This document shows, piece after piece, positions 17,837 through 28,157 of a stretch of 64,000 bases of DNA. The notes below the pieces were generated by a model, which searched no databases, had not been told where the DNA came from, and saw only the letters and a program-made list of their open reading frames with translations. Both the position numbers and the translations under genes were made by a program. This DNA comes from Mucilaginibacter ginkgonis (lineage in GTDB: Bacteria; Bacteroidota; Bacteroidia; Sphingobacteriales; Sphingobacteriaceae): assembly GCF_009754905.2 (NCBI RefSeq), contig NZ_CP066775.1:2046001-2110000 (forward strand), in the 5' to 3' direction. Numbering within the stretch: the first letter of the stretch is position 1; each line of letters starts with the position of its first letter.

Positions 17837-20062
17837 ATGAAGGAACTGGTGATAGACTTAGAAGCGGAAAAGAAAGAGATTCTTAAACGGTACCGGGCTT
17901 TGCTGCGCGCGTGTAAGTCGTCATTGCAGAAAGGTGATAAACGCCTGATACGCATGGCTTTTGATATGGCTTTAGAAAGTCACAAAGATATGCGCCGCAA
18001 ATCTGGCGAACCGTATATTTATCATCCAATTGCGGTAGCGCAGATAGCAGCAGAAGAGATAGGTTTAGGCACAACTTCCATCGTATGTGCTTTGCTCCAT
18101 GATGTTGTTGAGGATACCGATGTTACGCTTGAAGATATCGAGCGCGAGTTTGGTAAAAAGGTTGCCAAGATCATTGACGGCCTCACCAAAATTTCAGGCG
18201 TATTTGATACTAACAGTTCTTTACAGGCAGAAAATTTCAGGAAGATGCTGCTCACCCTGGCGGACGATGTAAGGGTGATCCTTATAAAATTGGCAGACAG
18301 GCTGCACAACATGCGCACCATGGAGTTTATGCCGCGCGACAAGCAATTAAAGCTATCTTCAGAAACGGTATACCTATATGCACCTCTTGCCCATCGCCTG
18401 GGGCTTTATGCTATAAAATCTGAATTGGAAGACCTTTCTATGAAATATATGGAAAGCGAAACTTATCAATTCATTAAAAACAAACTGAACGAAAAAAAGG
18501 CCGAGCGTGAGCGTTTCATTAAGGACTTTATTGGCCCGATACAAAAAGTGCTTGAGCAGCAAGGCTTAAACGCCGAAGTGTTTGGAAGGCCAAAGTCCAT
18601 TCACTCTATTTGGAATAAGATGAAAAAAAAATCTATTCCGTTTGAGGAAGTATACGACTTATTTGCCATCCGGATAGTCTTGGACAGTGCGCCTGAAAAT
18701 GAGAAATCAGATTCCTGGAAGGCCTATTCAATTGTTACAGACTTGTATCGTCCAAACCCGGATAGGTTACGCGATTGGATATCATCACCCAAAATTAATG
18801 GTTACGAATCTTTACATACTACAGTAATGGGTCCGCGTGGTCAATGGGTGGAGATACAGATACGCACCAAGCGCATGAATGAAATTGCTGAAAAAGGCTT
18901 CGCCGCGCATTGGAAATATAAAGAGTCCACTACAGATAACGGCCTTGACCAGTGGATACAAAAAGTGCGTGATATGCTGCGCAACCCTGAAAGCAATGCG
19001 CTGGATTTTATAGACGACTTTAAAATGAACCTCTTCTCTGAAGAGATTTTCATCTTCACGCCGAAAGGCGCTTTGCTGCAGTTGCCGGTAGGCGCTACAG
19101 CGCTCGATTTTGCTTTCGAGATACATTCAGATGTCGGTGCAAGCTGTATTGGCGCTAAAGTGAACCACAAACTGGTACCGCTAAGTCACAAATTACAGAA
19201 CGGCGACCAGGTGGAGGTGATCACCTCAAGTAAGCAAGTGCCGAAAGAAGACTGGCTGAATTTTGTGGTTACTGCAAAAGCAAAAGCCAAGATCAAATCG
19301 GCATTAAAAGAAGAGAAACGTAAAATAGCCGAGGACGGAAAAGAAATTTTAGAACGCAAGCTTAAAAGTTTAAAAATCACTTATAACTCAGATAACATCC
19401 ATAAACTGAGTTACTTCTTTAAGCTGCCGTCGACACAAGATCTATTCTTTAATGTAGCTAAGGGTCTTATCGACATGAAAGACCTGAAGGATTATCAGCT
19501 TTCCGAAAAAAGTATTGAAAACAAGCCACAGGATAAGATCGATAATGACCAGGTTCAGGGTATACTTCGTAGTATAAAAACCAAAGACAGCGACATACTC
19601 CTCATTGGCGAGGATATGCAGAAGATAGATTACAAACTGGCCAATTGCTGTAATCCTATCCCCGGCGATGATGTTTTCGGATTTATTACTATTAACGACG
19701 GCATCAAAATTCATCGTACCAATTGCCCTAATGCCACTAAACTGATGTCTAATTATGGTTATCGTGTTGTAAAAGCCCGCTGGACCAATCAGCATGAATT
19801 AGCGTTCCTCACCGGCCTGCGTATTACCGGTATCGATGATGTGGGACTGATCAACAAGTTAACAACTGTAATATCGCAAGATTTTAAAGTAAATATGCGC
19901 TCTATCACTGTAGATAGCGATAACGGCATTTTTGAAGGCTCTATTATGGTTTACGTAAACGACCGTGAACACCTGGATAACCTGATAAGACATTTAAAAA
20001 CTGTTAAAGGTATCACCTCTGTAACCCGCTTCGACTCAGCGCCGGTTGAAAAAGCTTCTTAA
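17837..20062 (+). CDS. Bifunctional (p)ppGpp synthetase/hydrolase, RelA/SpoT family
   Basis: Makes and degrades the stringent response alarmone. From the ATG at 17837 it is 741 aa, the full-length Rel size. The HD hydrolase domain (about 30-190) shows AFDMALESHKDMRRKSGEPYIYHP and LLHDVVEDTD; the synthetase domain (about 235-360) shows FGRPKSIHSIWNKMKKK, EVYDLFAIRIVLD and NGYESLHTTVMGPRG. Then follow TGS (FIFTPKGALLQLPVGATALDFAFEIHSD), a conserved Cys region (KLANCCNPIPGDDVFGF) and a C-terminal ACT domain. Both enzymatic halves look intact. The frame opens upstream at a TTG (17831), but the ATG fits better. Confidence 0.96.
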   Translation: MKELVIDLEAEKKEILKRYRALLRACKSSLQKGDKRLIRMAFDMALESHKDMRRKSGEPYIYHPIAVAQIAAEEIGLGTTSIVCALLHDVVEDTDVTLEDIEREFGKKVAKIIDGLTKISGVFDTNSSLQAENFRKMLLTLADDVRVILIKLADRLHNMRTMEFMPRDKQLKLSSETVYLYAPLAHRLGLYAIKSELEDLSMKYMESETYQFIKNKLNEKKAERERFIKDFIGPIQKVLEQQGLNAEVFGRPKSIHSIWNKMKKKSIPFEEVYDLFAIRIVLDSAPENEKSDSWKAYSIVTDLYRPNPDRLRDWISSPKINGYESLHTTVMGPRGQWVEIQIRTKRMNEIAEKGFAAHWKYKESTTDNGLDQWIQKVRDMLRNPESNALDFIDDFKMNLFSEEIFIFTPKGALLQLPVGATALDFAFEIHSDVGASCIGAKVNHKLVPLSHKLQNGDQVEVITSSKQVPKEDWLNFVVTAKAKAKIKSALKEEKRKIAEDGKEILERKLKSLKITYNSDNIHKLSYFFKLPSTQDLFFNVAKGLIDMKDLKDYQLSEKSIENKPQDKIDNDQVQGILRSIKTKDSDILLIGEDMQKIDYKLANCCNPIPGDDVFGFITINDGIKIHRTNCPNATKLMSNYGYRVVKARWTNQHELAFLTGLRITGIDDVGLINKLTTVISQDFKVNMRSITVDSDNGIFEGSIMVYVNDREHLDNLIRHLKTVKGITSVTRFDSAPVEKAS

Positions 20063-20099
20063 AGTTTGTCGGAACTAATGATGCTAATTGGTTTACATA

Positions 20100-20122
20100 T
20101 TGGTAACTCTATAACTTACCAA
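20100..20122. promoter_or_regulatory. Inverted repeat upstream of the Fur-family gene (possible operator)
   Basis: Perfect 7-bp arms TTGGTAA / TTACCAA separated by 9 bases, about 50 bases upstream of the start and 26 bases before a TACCTTTG -7-like box (20148-20155). It could be an operator or a weak hairpin after the upstream gene; there is no T-run. Confidence 0.4.
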
Positions 20123-20173
20123 CACAGTAACTATAAAACCAATTTTATACCTTTGGAATGCTAAATAATTAAT

Positions 20174-20644
20174 ATGGCCCAGCAGGAAACCATAACGATG
20201 GTAAAAAAGATTTTCGAGGCCTACCTTGAAAATAAAAGTCTGAGAAAAACCCCCGAGCGCTTTGCCATCCTCGAAGAAATTTATTCGCGAAGCGATCACT
20301 TCGATGTAGAGTCGCTCTACATTCACATGAAAAATAAAAAGTACCGCGTTAGCCGGGCTACCGTTTATAATACTCTGGAACTTTTGGTATCGTGCGATCT
20401 GGTTACTAAACACCAGTTTGGTAAAAATATGGCGCAGTTTGAAAAATCTTATGGTTATAAACAGCATGACCATATCATTTGTCTTGATTGCGGTAAAGTT
20501 GTTGAGTTTTGCGACCCGCGCATACAGCAGATACAGTCTATGATGGGTGAGATCCTTCAGTTTGAAGTGAAGCACCATTCGTTAAATTTATATGCCGGCT
20601 GTGAGCGCCTAAAAGCCGGTTATTGCGACAGAAGGGTTTCGTAA
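20174..20644 (+). CDS. Fur-family transcriptional regulator
   Basis: A 156-aa metal-responsive repressor. The N-terminal winged helix (about 8-85) includes [15 protein letters not shown] and [22 protein letters not shown], the recognition helix; the C-terminal dimerisation and metal domain includes [21 protein letters not shown] and a later C-x(n)-C pair ([15 protein letters not shown]). The HDH and CxxC sites fit Fur or PerR-like proteins; the specific metal or peroxide signal cannot be read from sequence. An inverted repeat and a -7-like box lie just upstream, so autoregulation is plausible. It stands alone between spoT and purA. Confidence 0.92.
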   Translation: MAQQETITMVKKIFEAYLENKSLRKTPERFAILEEIYSRSDHFDVESLYIHMKNKKYRVSRATVYNTLELLVSCDLVTKHQFGKNMAQFEKSYGYKQHDHIICLDCGKVVEFCDPRIQQIQSMMGEILQFEVKHHSLNLYAGCERLKAGYCDRRVS

Positions 20645-20752
20645 TTAATTCTGTTATATTTATTTCGGCTTTTATTTGCAGTTCTTAAATATTCCCAATA
20701 AAAATACTCACGGTTATGTTGACAAGATGGCATGACCAACACGTTTGATTAA

Positions 20753-22030
<1,278 letters not shown>

Positions 22031-22046
22031 GATTTCTGAAGCGACA

Positions 22047-22157
22047 CGAAAAGCTGTCATAAGAGCCTGTCGAAGTATGGTGTGATAGCCCTCGCTCATG
22101 CTTCGAGACCCGCAGCATAACACCGCGCTGCCTGATCGCTTCATTCACGCAATGACA
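22047..22157. repeat. Dispersed intergenic repeat before pabB
   Basis: This gap carries an inverted repeat, TCGAAGTATG (22070-22079) and CATGCTTCGA (22097-22106, one G-T pair), and on the minus strand TGTCATT (22151-22157) with TGAATGAAGCGA (22136-22147). The same TGTCATT / TGAATGAAGYGA pair recurs at 60104-60123 in the other orientation, so this is a degenerate copy of a repeat family. Confidence 0.6.
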
Positions 22158-22170
22158 AAGTTTAAAGCCT

Positions 22171-23439
22171 TTGATATTTACATCAAACGATATCACCCTG
22201 TTTAAAAAGAAAGCCTTGCAATGGGCATCTTCTTTTGAGGTGTGCTGTTACCTGGATTCTAACTCATTTGCTGATAAGTATTCAAAATTTGATGCGCTGA
22301 TAGCGGCTGGTGTAAAACGCGAATTAACGGCTAAAGTGGGTAACGCGTTCGATCAATTGCAACAATTTCATAAAACAAATGCGCAGGAGTGGCGCGCAGG
22401 GTTTTTAACTTATGATCTTAAGAACGAGCTAGAGAATCTTCAATCAGACAATTTAGACGGCCTTGATTTTCCCGAAGCTTATTTTTTTGTTCCTCAACAT
22501 TTGATCAGGATTCACGGTAGTGAAATTGAAATATTGAGCGACAAAACCGAAGAGATATTTGATACGATCAACAATTATCAATTACAAGCTGAGGAGCCGA
22601 CAACGCCGGTTGATATAAAATCGCGTTTAACCAAACCAGATTATCTCCAAAAGGTCAACCTTGTTAAGGAACACATTTCCCGCGGCGATATTTATGTCAC
22701 TAACTTCTGCCAGGAGTTTTACGCTGATAATGTTGTTATTGATCCGATAAAGGTTTTTGATGACCTCAATCAGTTATCACCAAATCCGTTCGCTTGCTTT
22801 TTCAAATATTATGATCATTATGCGATCTGTGCTTCGCCGGAGAGATTCTTAGCCAAGCGTGATAATAAATTGATCTCTCAACCCATAAAGGGCACCGCTC
22901 CCCGTGGCTTAGACGCGACTGATGACGCTGTAATGAAGCAACAACTGACTAACAACACTAAAGAACAGCAGGAAAATGTGATGGTTGTAGACATGGTGAG
23001 GAATGACCTAACGCCCTGCGCAAAACGGGGAACTGTGCAAGTGGAAGAACTTTTTGGCTTATATACTTTCGAACACTTGCATCAGATGATATCAACGGTA
23101 ACTTGCGATATAGACGAAAATGTTTCGGCTATAGAAGCCATCAAAGCGGCCTACCCTATGGGCAGCATGACCGGTGCGCCAAAGGTGAACGCGATGCAAT
23201 TAATGGAAAGTTTCGAGGTAAGCAAACGGGGTATTTACTCAGGATCCATTGGTTATTTTAGCCCCGATGGAGACTTTGATTTCAATGTAGTTATCCGCAC
23301 GCTGTTATATAATGCATCAAAAAAATACTTGTCATTCCATACAGGGAGCGCGATAACCCACAGCGCGGATGCCGAGGCAGAGTATCAGGAGTGCTTGTTA
23401 AAAATCGGTGCTATACGCCGCGTACTGCGGGCCCGGTAA
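22171..23439 (+). CDS. pabB: Aminodeoxychorismate synthase component I / anthranilate synthase component I family
   Basis: Chorismate-using enzyme, 422 aa. Visible are the chorismate-binding core motifs: SRGDIYVTNFCQEFYAD, ASPERFLAKRDNKLISQPIKGTAPRG, ENVMVVDMVRNDL, AAYPMGSMTGAPKVNAMQLM and SGSIGYFSPDGDFDFNVVIRTL. PIKGT with an active-site Lys favours PabB over TrpE. The likely role is folate synthesis with the PabC-like enzyme at 9889; a glutaminase subunit is not nearby. The only start before the conserved region is the TTG at 22171, since the frame is closed by TGA at 22153. The end overlaps the convergent DUF2071 gene by 29 bases. Confidence 0.88.
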   Translation: MIFTSNDITLFKKKALQWASSFEVCCYLDSNSFADKYSKFDALIAAGVKRELTAKVGNAFDQLQQFHKTNAQEWRAGFLTYDLKNELENLQSDNLDGLDFPEAYFFVPQHLIRIHGSEIEILSDKTEEIFDTINNYQLQAEEPTTPVDIKSRLTKPDYLQKVNLVKEHISRGDIYVTNFCQEFYADNVVIDPIKVFDDLNQLSPNPFACFFKYYDHYAICASPERFLAKRDNKLISQPIKGTAPRGLDATDDAVMKQQLTNNTKEQQENVMVVDMVRNDLTPCAKRGTVQVEELFGLYTFEHLHQMISTVTCDIDENVSAIEAIKAAYPMGSMTGAPKVNAMQLMESFEVSKRGIYSGSIGYFSPDGDFDFNVVIRTLLYNASKKYLSFHTGSAITHSADAEAEYQECLLKIGAIRRVLRAR

Positions 23440-24154
23440 TTTTACCTGCAACCCTCACCACCACTTCAGAGCCTTTTGCAAAAAATACAGAAAATGGCTG
23501 CTTGCTTAAATATGGTACGAAATCTTCCCCGTAAGTCGCGCTTACATCCATCGTTAGTTTATAGTCAACCACTTTTGCCACCTGCCATGATGGATGCTCG
23601 ACAGCATACTCCAGCGTTTGCAAATCATTAAGTTTATTATAGCCCCAGTAATGTTCAAAAATAAATTGCTCAGGCCCGTTAGGCAGCATTTCTGTATAAT
23701 CACAGTCAACGGTCACGGCTATCTCCGCCCATTCTCCTTTAAACTTCCATCCGTAAACATACTTTGTTAATCTGTCACTTTCAACTTTGATGGAATGCCG
23801 CATTGGCATTGCTATGTAATGCTCATTGTAAATGGTGTTAGCGATGACAGGGATGATTCTTTTCGGCACTATTTCACTAATAAAAACTGCGCCTCGTTTC
23901 CACTCTTTGCCATCAAAGTGTCTCACATAAAAACGAAGGTTAACCTCTTCGAAATTTACGTGAAACGGCCATTTTATACCCCAAACCTTAGTATCGGCAA
24001 AAAGGAAACCTACAACACTTACAAGGGCTTTGCCTTCCCACAGATCAAGCTCGGTAAAAGGCGGTAAATGTTTTTGAAGAACCTTAGGGTCTACCTCATA
24101 ATTCATCATAATGAGATTGTCCCAACGTGCTGTCAAGAAGCGTTTCTGCCGCAT
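23411..24154 (-). CDS. DUF2071 family protein (YqjF-like)
   Basis: A 247-aa soluble protein with the family's opening pattern FLTARWDNLIMMNYEVDPKVLQKHLPPFTELDLWEGKALVSVVGFLFADTKV and the central NLRFYVRHFDGKEWKRGAVFISEIVPK. DUF2071 proteins have an acetoacetate-decarboxylase-like fold, but activity is unproven for this group. The start overlaps the stop of the M48 peptidase gene by one base, so the pair is likely co-transcribed. No catalytic claim can be made. Confidence 0.85.
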   Translation of the reverse strand: MRQKRFLTARWDNLIMMNYEVDPKVLQKHLPPFTELDLWEGKALVSVVGFLFADTKVWGIKWPFHVNFEEVNLRFYVRHFDGKEWKRGAVFISEIVPKRIIPVIANTIYNEHYIAMPMRHSIKVESDRLTKYVYGWKFKGEWAEIAVTVDCDYTEMLPNGPEQFIFEHYWGYNKLNDLQTLEYAVEHPSWQVAKVVDYKLTMDVSATYGEDFVPYLSKQPFSVFFAKGSEVVVRVAGKITGPAVRGV

Positions 24155-24954
24155 TAAGGATGATAGTATTTCATCGCCTCCGGCAATTCGTTTTGAATTG
24201 CCGCAATACGCGTAGCATCAGCCGGGTGCGTGCTCAAAAACTCAGGTGTTCCGTTGCCGGGATTTGCGGCAGCCATCCTTTGCCAGAAACCTACGGCTAT
24301 GTGCGGGTCATAGCCGGCAAGCGCCATAAAGGTTAGACCTAACCTATCGGCTTCGCTTTCCTGGTTGCGGGAGTATTTTAGCAAAACCAATTGCCCCCCA
24401 ACGCCATATAGCGAGTTAACGATGCCTACAGTACGGTTATTAGAAACGTTGGCAGCAGTACCGATAGCCGCGCCTATACCTTGCGCAACATATTGTTGGG
24501 AGATACGTTCGGCTGAGTGGTGTGCAATTGCATGGCCGATTTCGTGGCCCAATACAGTTGCCAAACCGGCATCGTCGCGGCTATAAGGCAAAATGCCGCT
24601 ATAAACTGCAACCTTACCACCTGGCATGCACCAAGCATTTATTTCGCCGCTTTGTATAAGGTTAAACTGCCAGTCAAAATTATACTGATTGGCGTAACCG
24701 TTCTGCTGAAGATAATTCTGGACCGCGCGTGCCAGTCTTGACCCTACACGTTGCACCCGCTGTGCGTCGGCTGTGTTGGCTATAACCTTGGTTTTAGGAT
24801 CTGAAAGCAACGTGCGATAACTGGTAGCCGCCGATTGATTGATCTCTGCATCGCTGACCACATTTAACTGACTGCGGCCTGTGAGCGGAACGGTTGAGCA
24901 AGAGCTTAGCGCAACGGCTAAAATTGCCAAGCTAAGAAGTGTAGGTATCTTCAT
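24154..24954 (-). CDS. M48-family metallopeptidase lipoprotein (BepA/LoiP-like)
   Basis: A 266-aa protein with a lipoprotein signal (LAILAVALSSCSTVPLTGR, Cys about 19), so it is probably anchored to a membrane facing the periplasm. The Zn site is HEIGHAIAHH with the downstream EADRLGL glutamate. The FDWQFNLIQSGEINAWCMPGGKVAVYSGIL segment before the HEXXH is the standard M48 layout (M48C, as in E. coli LoiP and YcaL, without a TPR domain). Likely role: quality control of envelope proteins. Followed by the DUF2071 gene with a 1-base overlap and preceded by plsY. Confidence 0.93.
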   Translation of the reverse strand: MKIPTLLSLAILAVALSSCSTVPLTGRSQLNVVSDAEINQSAATSYRTLLSDPKTKVIANTADAQRVQRVGSRLARAVQNYLQQNGYANQYNFDWQFNLIQSGEINAWCMPGGKVAVYSGILPYSRDDAGLATVLGHEIGHAIAHHSAERISQQYVAQGIGAAIGTAANVSNNRTVGIVNSLYGVGGQLVLLKYSRNQESEADRLGLTFMALAGYDPHIAVGFWQRMAAANPGNGTPEFLSTHPADATRIAAIQNELPEAMKYYHP

Positions 24955-24959
24955 AAAAA

Positions 24960-25607
24960 TCAGGCCGCCTTTTTTTTAAAGAGGTTGACTTTTGATTCTT
25001 TGCCTTTAAGTAATCGCTCTATGTTTTTTTGATGTGTAACCAAAATGAGTACGCACATACACATGCCATATATCACTACCGATTTTATGTAAACCGGGAA
25101 AATGAATGCAACAGCAATAGGATACACAAAACCCGCCACAATAGAACTTAATGATACATAGCGGGTTATAAGCAAAATAACAATGAACACTATTACGCAA
25201 AGTAAAGCGGCATGCAGGTTAATAGCTAAAACCATTCCAAACAAAGTGGCAATACCTTTACCGCCTCTAAACCCTGCAAAAATCGGGAATAAGTGGCCCA
25301 TAACTGCAGTTATGCCCAATGCCAGCATATAGTTGATAAATACAACCGATTGTACATTGCCTGTAGTAGAAACGCCTATAAAATAGGCCAGGTTGGTAGC
25401 AACATACCCTTTGAGGATATCTATGAGCATTACCGGTATTCCAGCTTTTTTCCCTAATACCCTAAAGGTGTTAGTTGCTCCTGCGTTACCGCTGCCGTAC
25501 TCACGAATGTCTATCTTGTAAAACGCTTTACCTATCCATACGGCTGTTGGTATAGAGCCGAGAAAGTAGGCAAGAATAAGCGCTGAAATAGAGTAGATAG
25601 ATATCAT
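24960..25607 (-). CDS. plsY: Glycerol-3-phosphate acyltransferase PlsY
   Basis: Integral membrane enzyme that transfers the acyl group of acyl-phosphate to glycerol-3-phosphate, the first step of phospholipid synthesis. The 215-aa product has the family motifs LGSIPTAVWIGKAF, DIREYGSGNAGATNTFRVLG, GHLFPIFAGFRGGKGIAT, and about five membrane helices. It ends with a basic tail (NIERLLKGKESKVNLFKKK). It lies 5 bases before the M48 gene and 44 bases after nadC on the same strand, suggesting one transcript. Confidence 0.95.
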   Translation of the reverse strand: MISIYSISALILAYFLGSIPTAVWIGKAFYKIDIREYGSGNAGATNTFRVLGKKAGIPVMLIDILKGYVATNLAYFIGVSTTGNVQSVVFINYMLALGITAVMGHLFPIFAGFRGGKGIATLFGMVLAINLHAALLCVIVFIVILLITRYVSLSSIVAGFVYPIAVAFIFPVYIKSVVIYGMCMCVLILVTHQKNIERLLKGKESKVNLFKKKAA

Positions 25608-25651
25608 TCCAGCACAATATTAATAAATAGAAACGTTAGTAACTACACTCA

Positions 25652-26500
25652 TTATGCTTTAACGGCCTTTAAACTCATGTCCAAACTTTTAACAGAATGG
25701 GTTAAGGCGCCTACGGAGATATAATCTACGCCGCAGTTGGCGTAATCGCGGATGTTATCAATAGTGATACCACCTGAGGCTTCTGTAATAAAACGGCCTT
25801 TATTCATGGCAACGGCTTGTTGCAAAACATCGGGCTTAAAATTGTCTAGCAAAATGCGATTAACGCCACCCGTTTGGAAAACCTCTTCCAACTCATCAAG
25901 GTTACGCACCTCTATCTCTATCTGCAAATTTTTGCCCGTTTCTGCCAAATAATCCTTTGCATTGTTTATGGCGTTGGCAATGCCGCCAGAATAGTCTACG
26001 TGGTTATCTTTGATAAGTATCATGTCGTATAGCCCGAAACGATGGTTCACCCCTCCTCCTATTTTGACAGCCCATTTTTCAAGGTAACGCATACCGGGAG
26101 TTGTCTTACGCGTGTCCAGCAGCTTCGTTCCTGTGCCTTCTAACAATTGGGTTATTTCGTGGGTTTTGGTAGCGATACCGCTCATGCGCTGCATACAGTT
26201 AAGTACCAAACGTTCTGCCTTTAATATGCTGTGAACACTGCCCTCAATGGTGAAGGCTATGTCACCAGGGTTTATTTCCACGCCATCGTTTAAAAATATT
26301 TCGAGTTGCAAACTTTCGTCGACTATACGGCAGATCTCTTGCGCCAACTCAACACCTGCTAAAATGCCTTCGTCTTTGATCAGTAATTTAGCCTTACCTC
26401 GAGTGCCTTTCGGAATGGTTGAAAGTGAAGTGTGATCGCCATCACCAACATCTTCTGTCAGGGCGTTTTTAATAAAATCGTCTATAATTGTTTTATCCAC
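25652..26500 (-). CDS. nadC: Nicotinate-nucleotide pyrophosphorylase (carboxylating)
   Basis: Quinolinate phosphoribosyltransferase of de novo NAD synthesis, 282 aa. Visible motifs: EDVGDGDHTS, LNCMQRMSGIATKT, LDTRKTTPGMRYLEKWAVKIGGGVNHRFGLYDMILIKDNH and the final EASGGITIDNIRDYANCGVDYISVGALTHS. The start codon is GTG (26498-26500). The partners nadA/nadB are not in the window. It is first in a minus-strand run with plsY, the M48 peptidase and DUF2071. Confidence 0.96.
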   Translation of the reverse strand: MDKTIIDDFIKNALTEDVGDGDHTSLSTIPKGTRGKAKLLIKDEGILAGVELAQEICRIVDESLQLEIFLNDGVEINPGDIAFTIEGSVHSILKAERLVLNCMQRMSGIATKTHEITQLLEGTGTKLLDTRKTTPGMRYLEKWAVKIGGGVNHRFGLYDMILIKDNHVDYSGGIANAINNAKDYLAETGKNLQIEIEVRNLDELEEVFQTGGVNRILLDNFKPDVLQQAVAMNKGRFITEASGGITIDNIRDYANCGVDYISVGALTHSVKSLDMSLKAVKA

Positions 26501-26573
26501 GGTAGTAGGTTATACGCCAAAAGTAAAAACATTGTTTGAATTTGGTCCATGGTCGTCAGTTGTTGATTTTTAT

Positions 26574-26616
26574 TCATTTGGCATTCGCTCATTTTATCAT
26601 TCACTCATTCTATCAT
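26574..26616. repeat. TCATT-rich low-complexity stretch before gpmI
   Basis: Irregular tandem copies of TCATT/TCATTC (for example TCATTCACTCATTCTATCATT at 26597-26616 in part). It forms part of the untranslated region of gpmI. Such stretches recur between genes in Sphingobacteriaceae. Confidence 0.4.
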
Positions 26617-26633
26617 TAGATTATATTTGCCCT

Positions 26634-28157
26634 GTGGAACAACGAAAAAAAGTAGCCTTATTGATACTCGACGGCTGGGGATACGGCCGCGAAGACAAGT
26701 CTAATGCGATATTTAACGCCAAAACGCCATTTTTTGACCACTTACTTGCAACTTACCCGCACTCTAAGTTAGAAGCATCGGGTATGGCGGTAGGTTTGCC
26801 GGATGGTCAGATGGGCAACTCTGAAGTTGGCCACATGAACCTTGGCGCGGGTCGAGTAGTGTACCAGGAACTTGGCCGTATCCATAAAGCGGTCGACGAT
26901 CTTGAACTACCAAAAAACAAGATAATTGCAGACGCTTTTACCTACGCTAAGCAAAATAATAAGGATGTACACTTTATAGGCTTGGTATCCGATGGTGGGG
27001 TGCACGCCCATACAAAACACTTACGCGGTTTGTGTGATGCTGCAGGTGAATTTGGACTTCAGAAAGTGTATATACACGCTTTTTTAGATGGCCGTGACAC
27101 TGATCCAAATTCAGGTGTCGGATATATCAGTGATTTAGAGAACTACATTGCCAACAAGCCTGTGCAGATCGCATCTGCTATTGGGCGATATTATGCGATG
27201 GACCGCGATAATCGCTGGGAACGTGTAAAGTTGGCTTACGACCTTATGGTTAATGCTGAAGGTAAAAACACCGCAGATGTAGTTGGCGCTATCAAAGAAT
27301 CGTACGCCGAAGGCGTTACAGATGAGTTTGTGAAACCAATTGTTAAAGTTGATGCAAACGGCAAGCCTATCGCCGTAATCAAAGACGGCGATGTGGTAAT
27401 TTGCTTTAACTTCCGTACAGATCGTGGTCGCGAGATCACTGTCGCGTTAACACAAAAAGCTTTTCATGAGCAAAACATGGTGCCGTTAAAGTTGCGCTAT
27501 GTAACCATGACCACTTACGACGAAACTTTTAAAGATGTCGACGTTGTATTTACAAAAGATGATCTGGTTAAAACCTTAGGCGAAGTTCTGCAGGATGCTG
27601 GTAAGAACCAGATCCGCATCGCCGAGACCGAGAAATATCCGCATGTGACTTTCTTCTTTTCCGGGGGGCGTGAGAAAGAATTCGCTAATGAAAAACGTTT
27701 GTTAGTGCCATCACCAAAAGTGGCAACTTACGACCTGCAGCCCGAAATGAGCGCCGTAGCTATCCGCGATGCAATATTGCCAGAGCTTGAGGCTGAATGG
27801 CCTGATTTTGTCTGCCTTAATTTTGCTAATACAGATATGGTTGGTCATACCGGCGTATTTAGTGCTGTAGTAACCGCAGCCGAAACGGTAGACGCGACAA
27901 CGAAAGCAGTGGTAGAAATCGGATTGCAGCATGGCTACTCGTTTATCATCATTGCCGATCACGGCAACGCCGATTACATGATTAACGATGACGGCTCGCC
28001 TAACACTGCGCATACAACCAACCTGGTGCCATGCATTGTAATAGATAATGATGTAAAAGAAGTTAAAGACGGTAAACTGGGCGACATTGCACCAACTGTT
28101 TTGACTATACTTGGCGTAGCTATTCCGCCCGAAATGACCGGTAATGTATTGGTGTAA
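26634..28157 (+). CDS. gpmI: 2,3-bisphosphoglycerate-independent phosphoglycerate mutase
   Basis: Mn-dependent glycolytic mutase of the alkaline phosphatase superfamily, 507 aa from the GTG at 26634. Motifs: LLILDGWGYG (metal Asp), MGNSEVGHMNLGAG (phosphoserine nucleophile), HAFLDGRDTDP, GRYYAMDRDNRWER, NFRTDRGREIT, and near the C-terminus NFANTDMVGHTG and ADHGNADYM (metal ligands). The frame is open a further 34 codons upstream, through the TCATT-rich stretch, with no family similarity there; the GTG start gives the usual length. A TATATTTG box at 26622-26629 lies only 4 bases before the GTG. Confidence 0.95.
   Translation: MEQRKKVALLILDGWGYGREDKSNAIFNAKTPFFDHLLATYPHSKLEASGMAVGLPDGQMGNSEVGHMNLGAGRVVYQELGRIHKAVDDLELPKNKIIADAFTYAKQNNKDVHFIGLVSDGGVHAHTKHLRGLCDAAGEFGLQKVYIHAFLDGRDTDPNSGVGYISDLENYIANKPVQIASAIGRYYAMDRDNRWERVKLAYDLMVNAEGKNTADVVGAIKESYAEGVTDEFVKPIVKVDANGKPIAVIKDGDVVICFNFRTDRGREITVALTQKAFHEQNMVPLKLRYVTMTTYDETFKDVDVVFTKDDLVKTLGEVLQDAGKNQIRIAETEKYPHVTFFFSGGREKEFANEKRLLVPSPKVATYDLQPEMSAVAIRDAILPELEAEWPDFVCLNFANTDMVGHTGVFSAVVTAAETVDATTKAVVEIGLQHGYSFIIIADHGNADYMINDDGSPNTAHTTNLVPCIVIDNDVKEVKDGKLGDIAPTVLTILGVAIPPEMTGNVLV

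Noticed and set aside
26532..26633. Upstream extension of gpmI by 34 codons
   Set aside because: The added part is hydrophobic and translated from a TCATT-rich stretch; the GTG at 26634 gives the normal family length and start.
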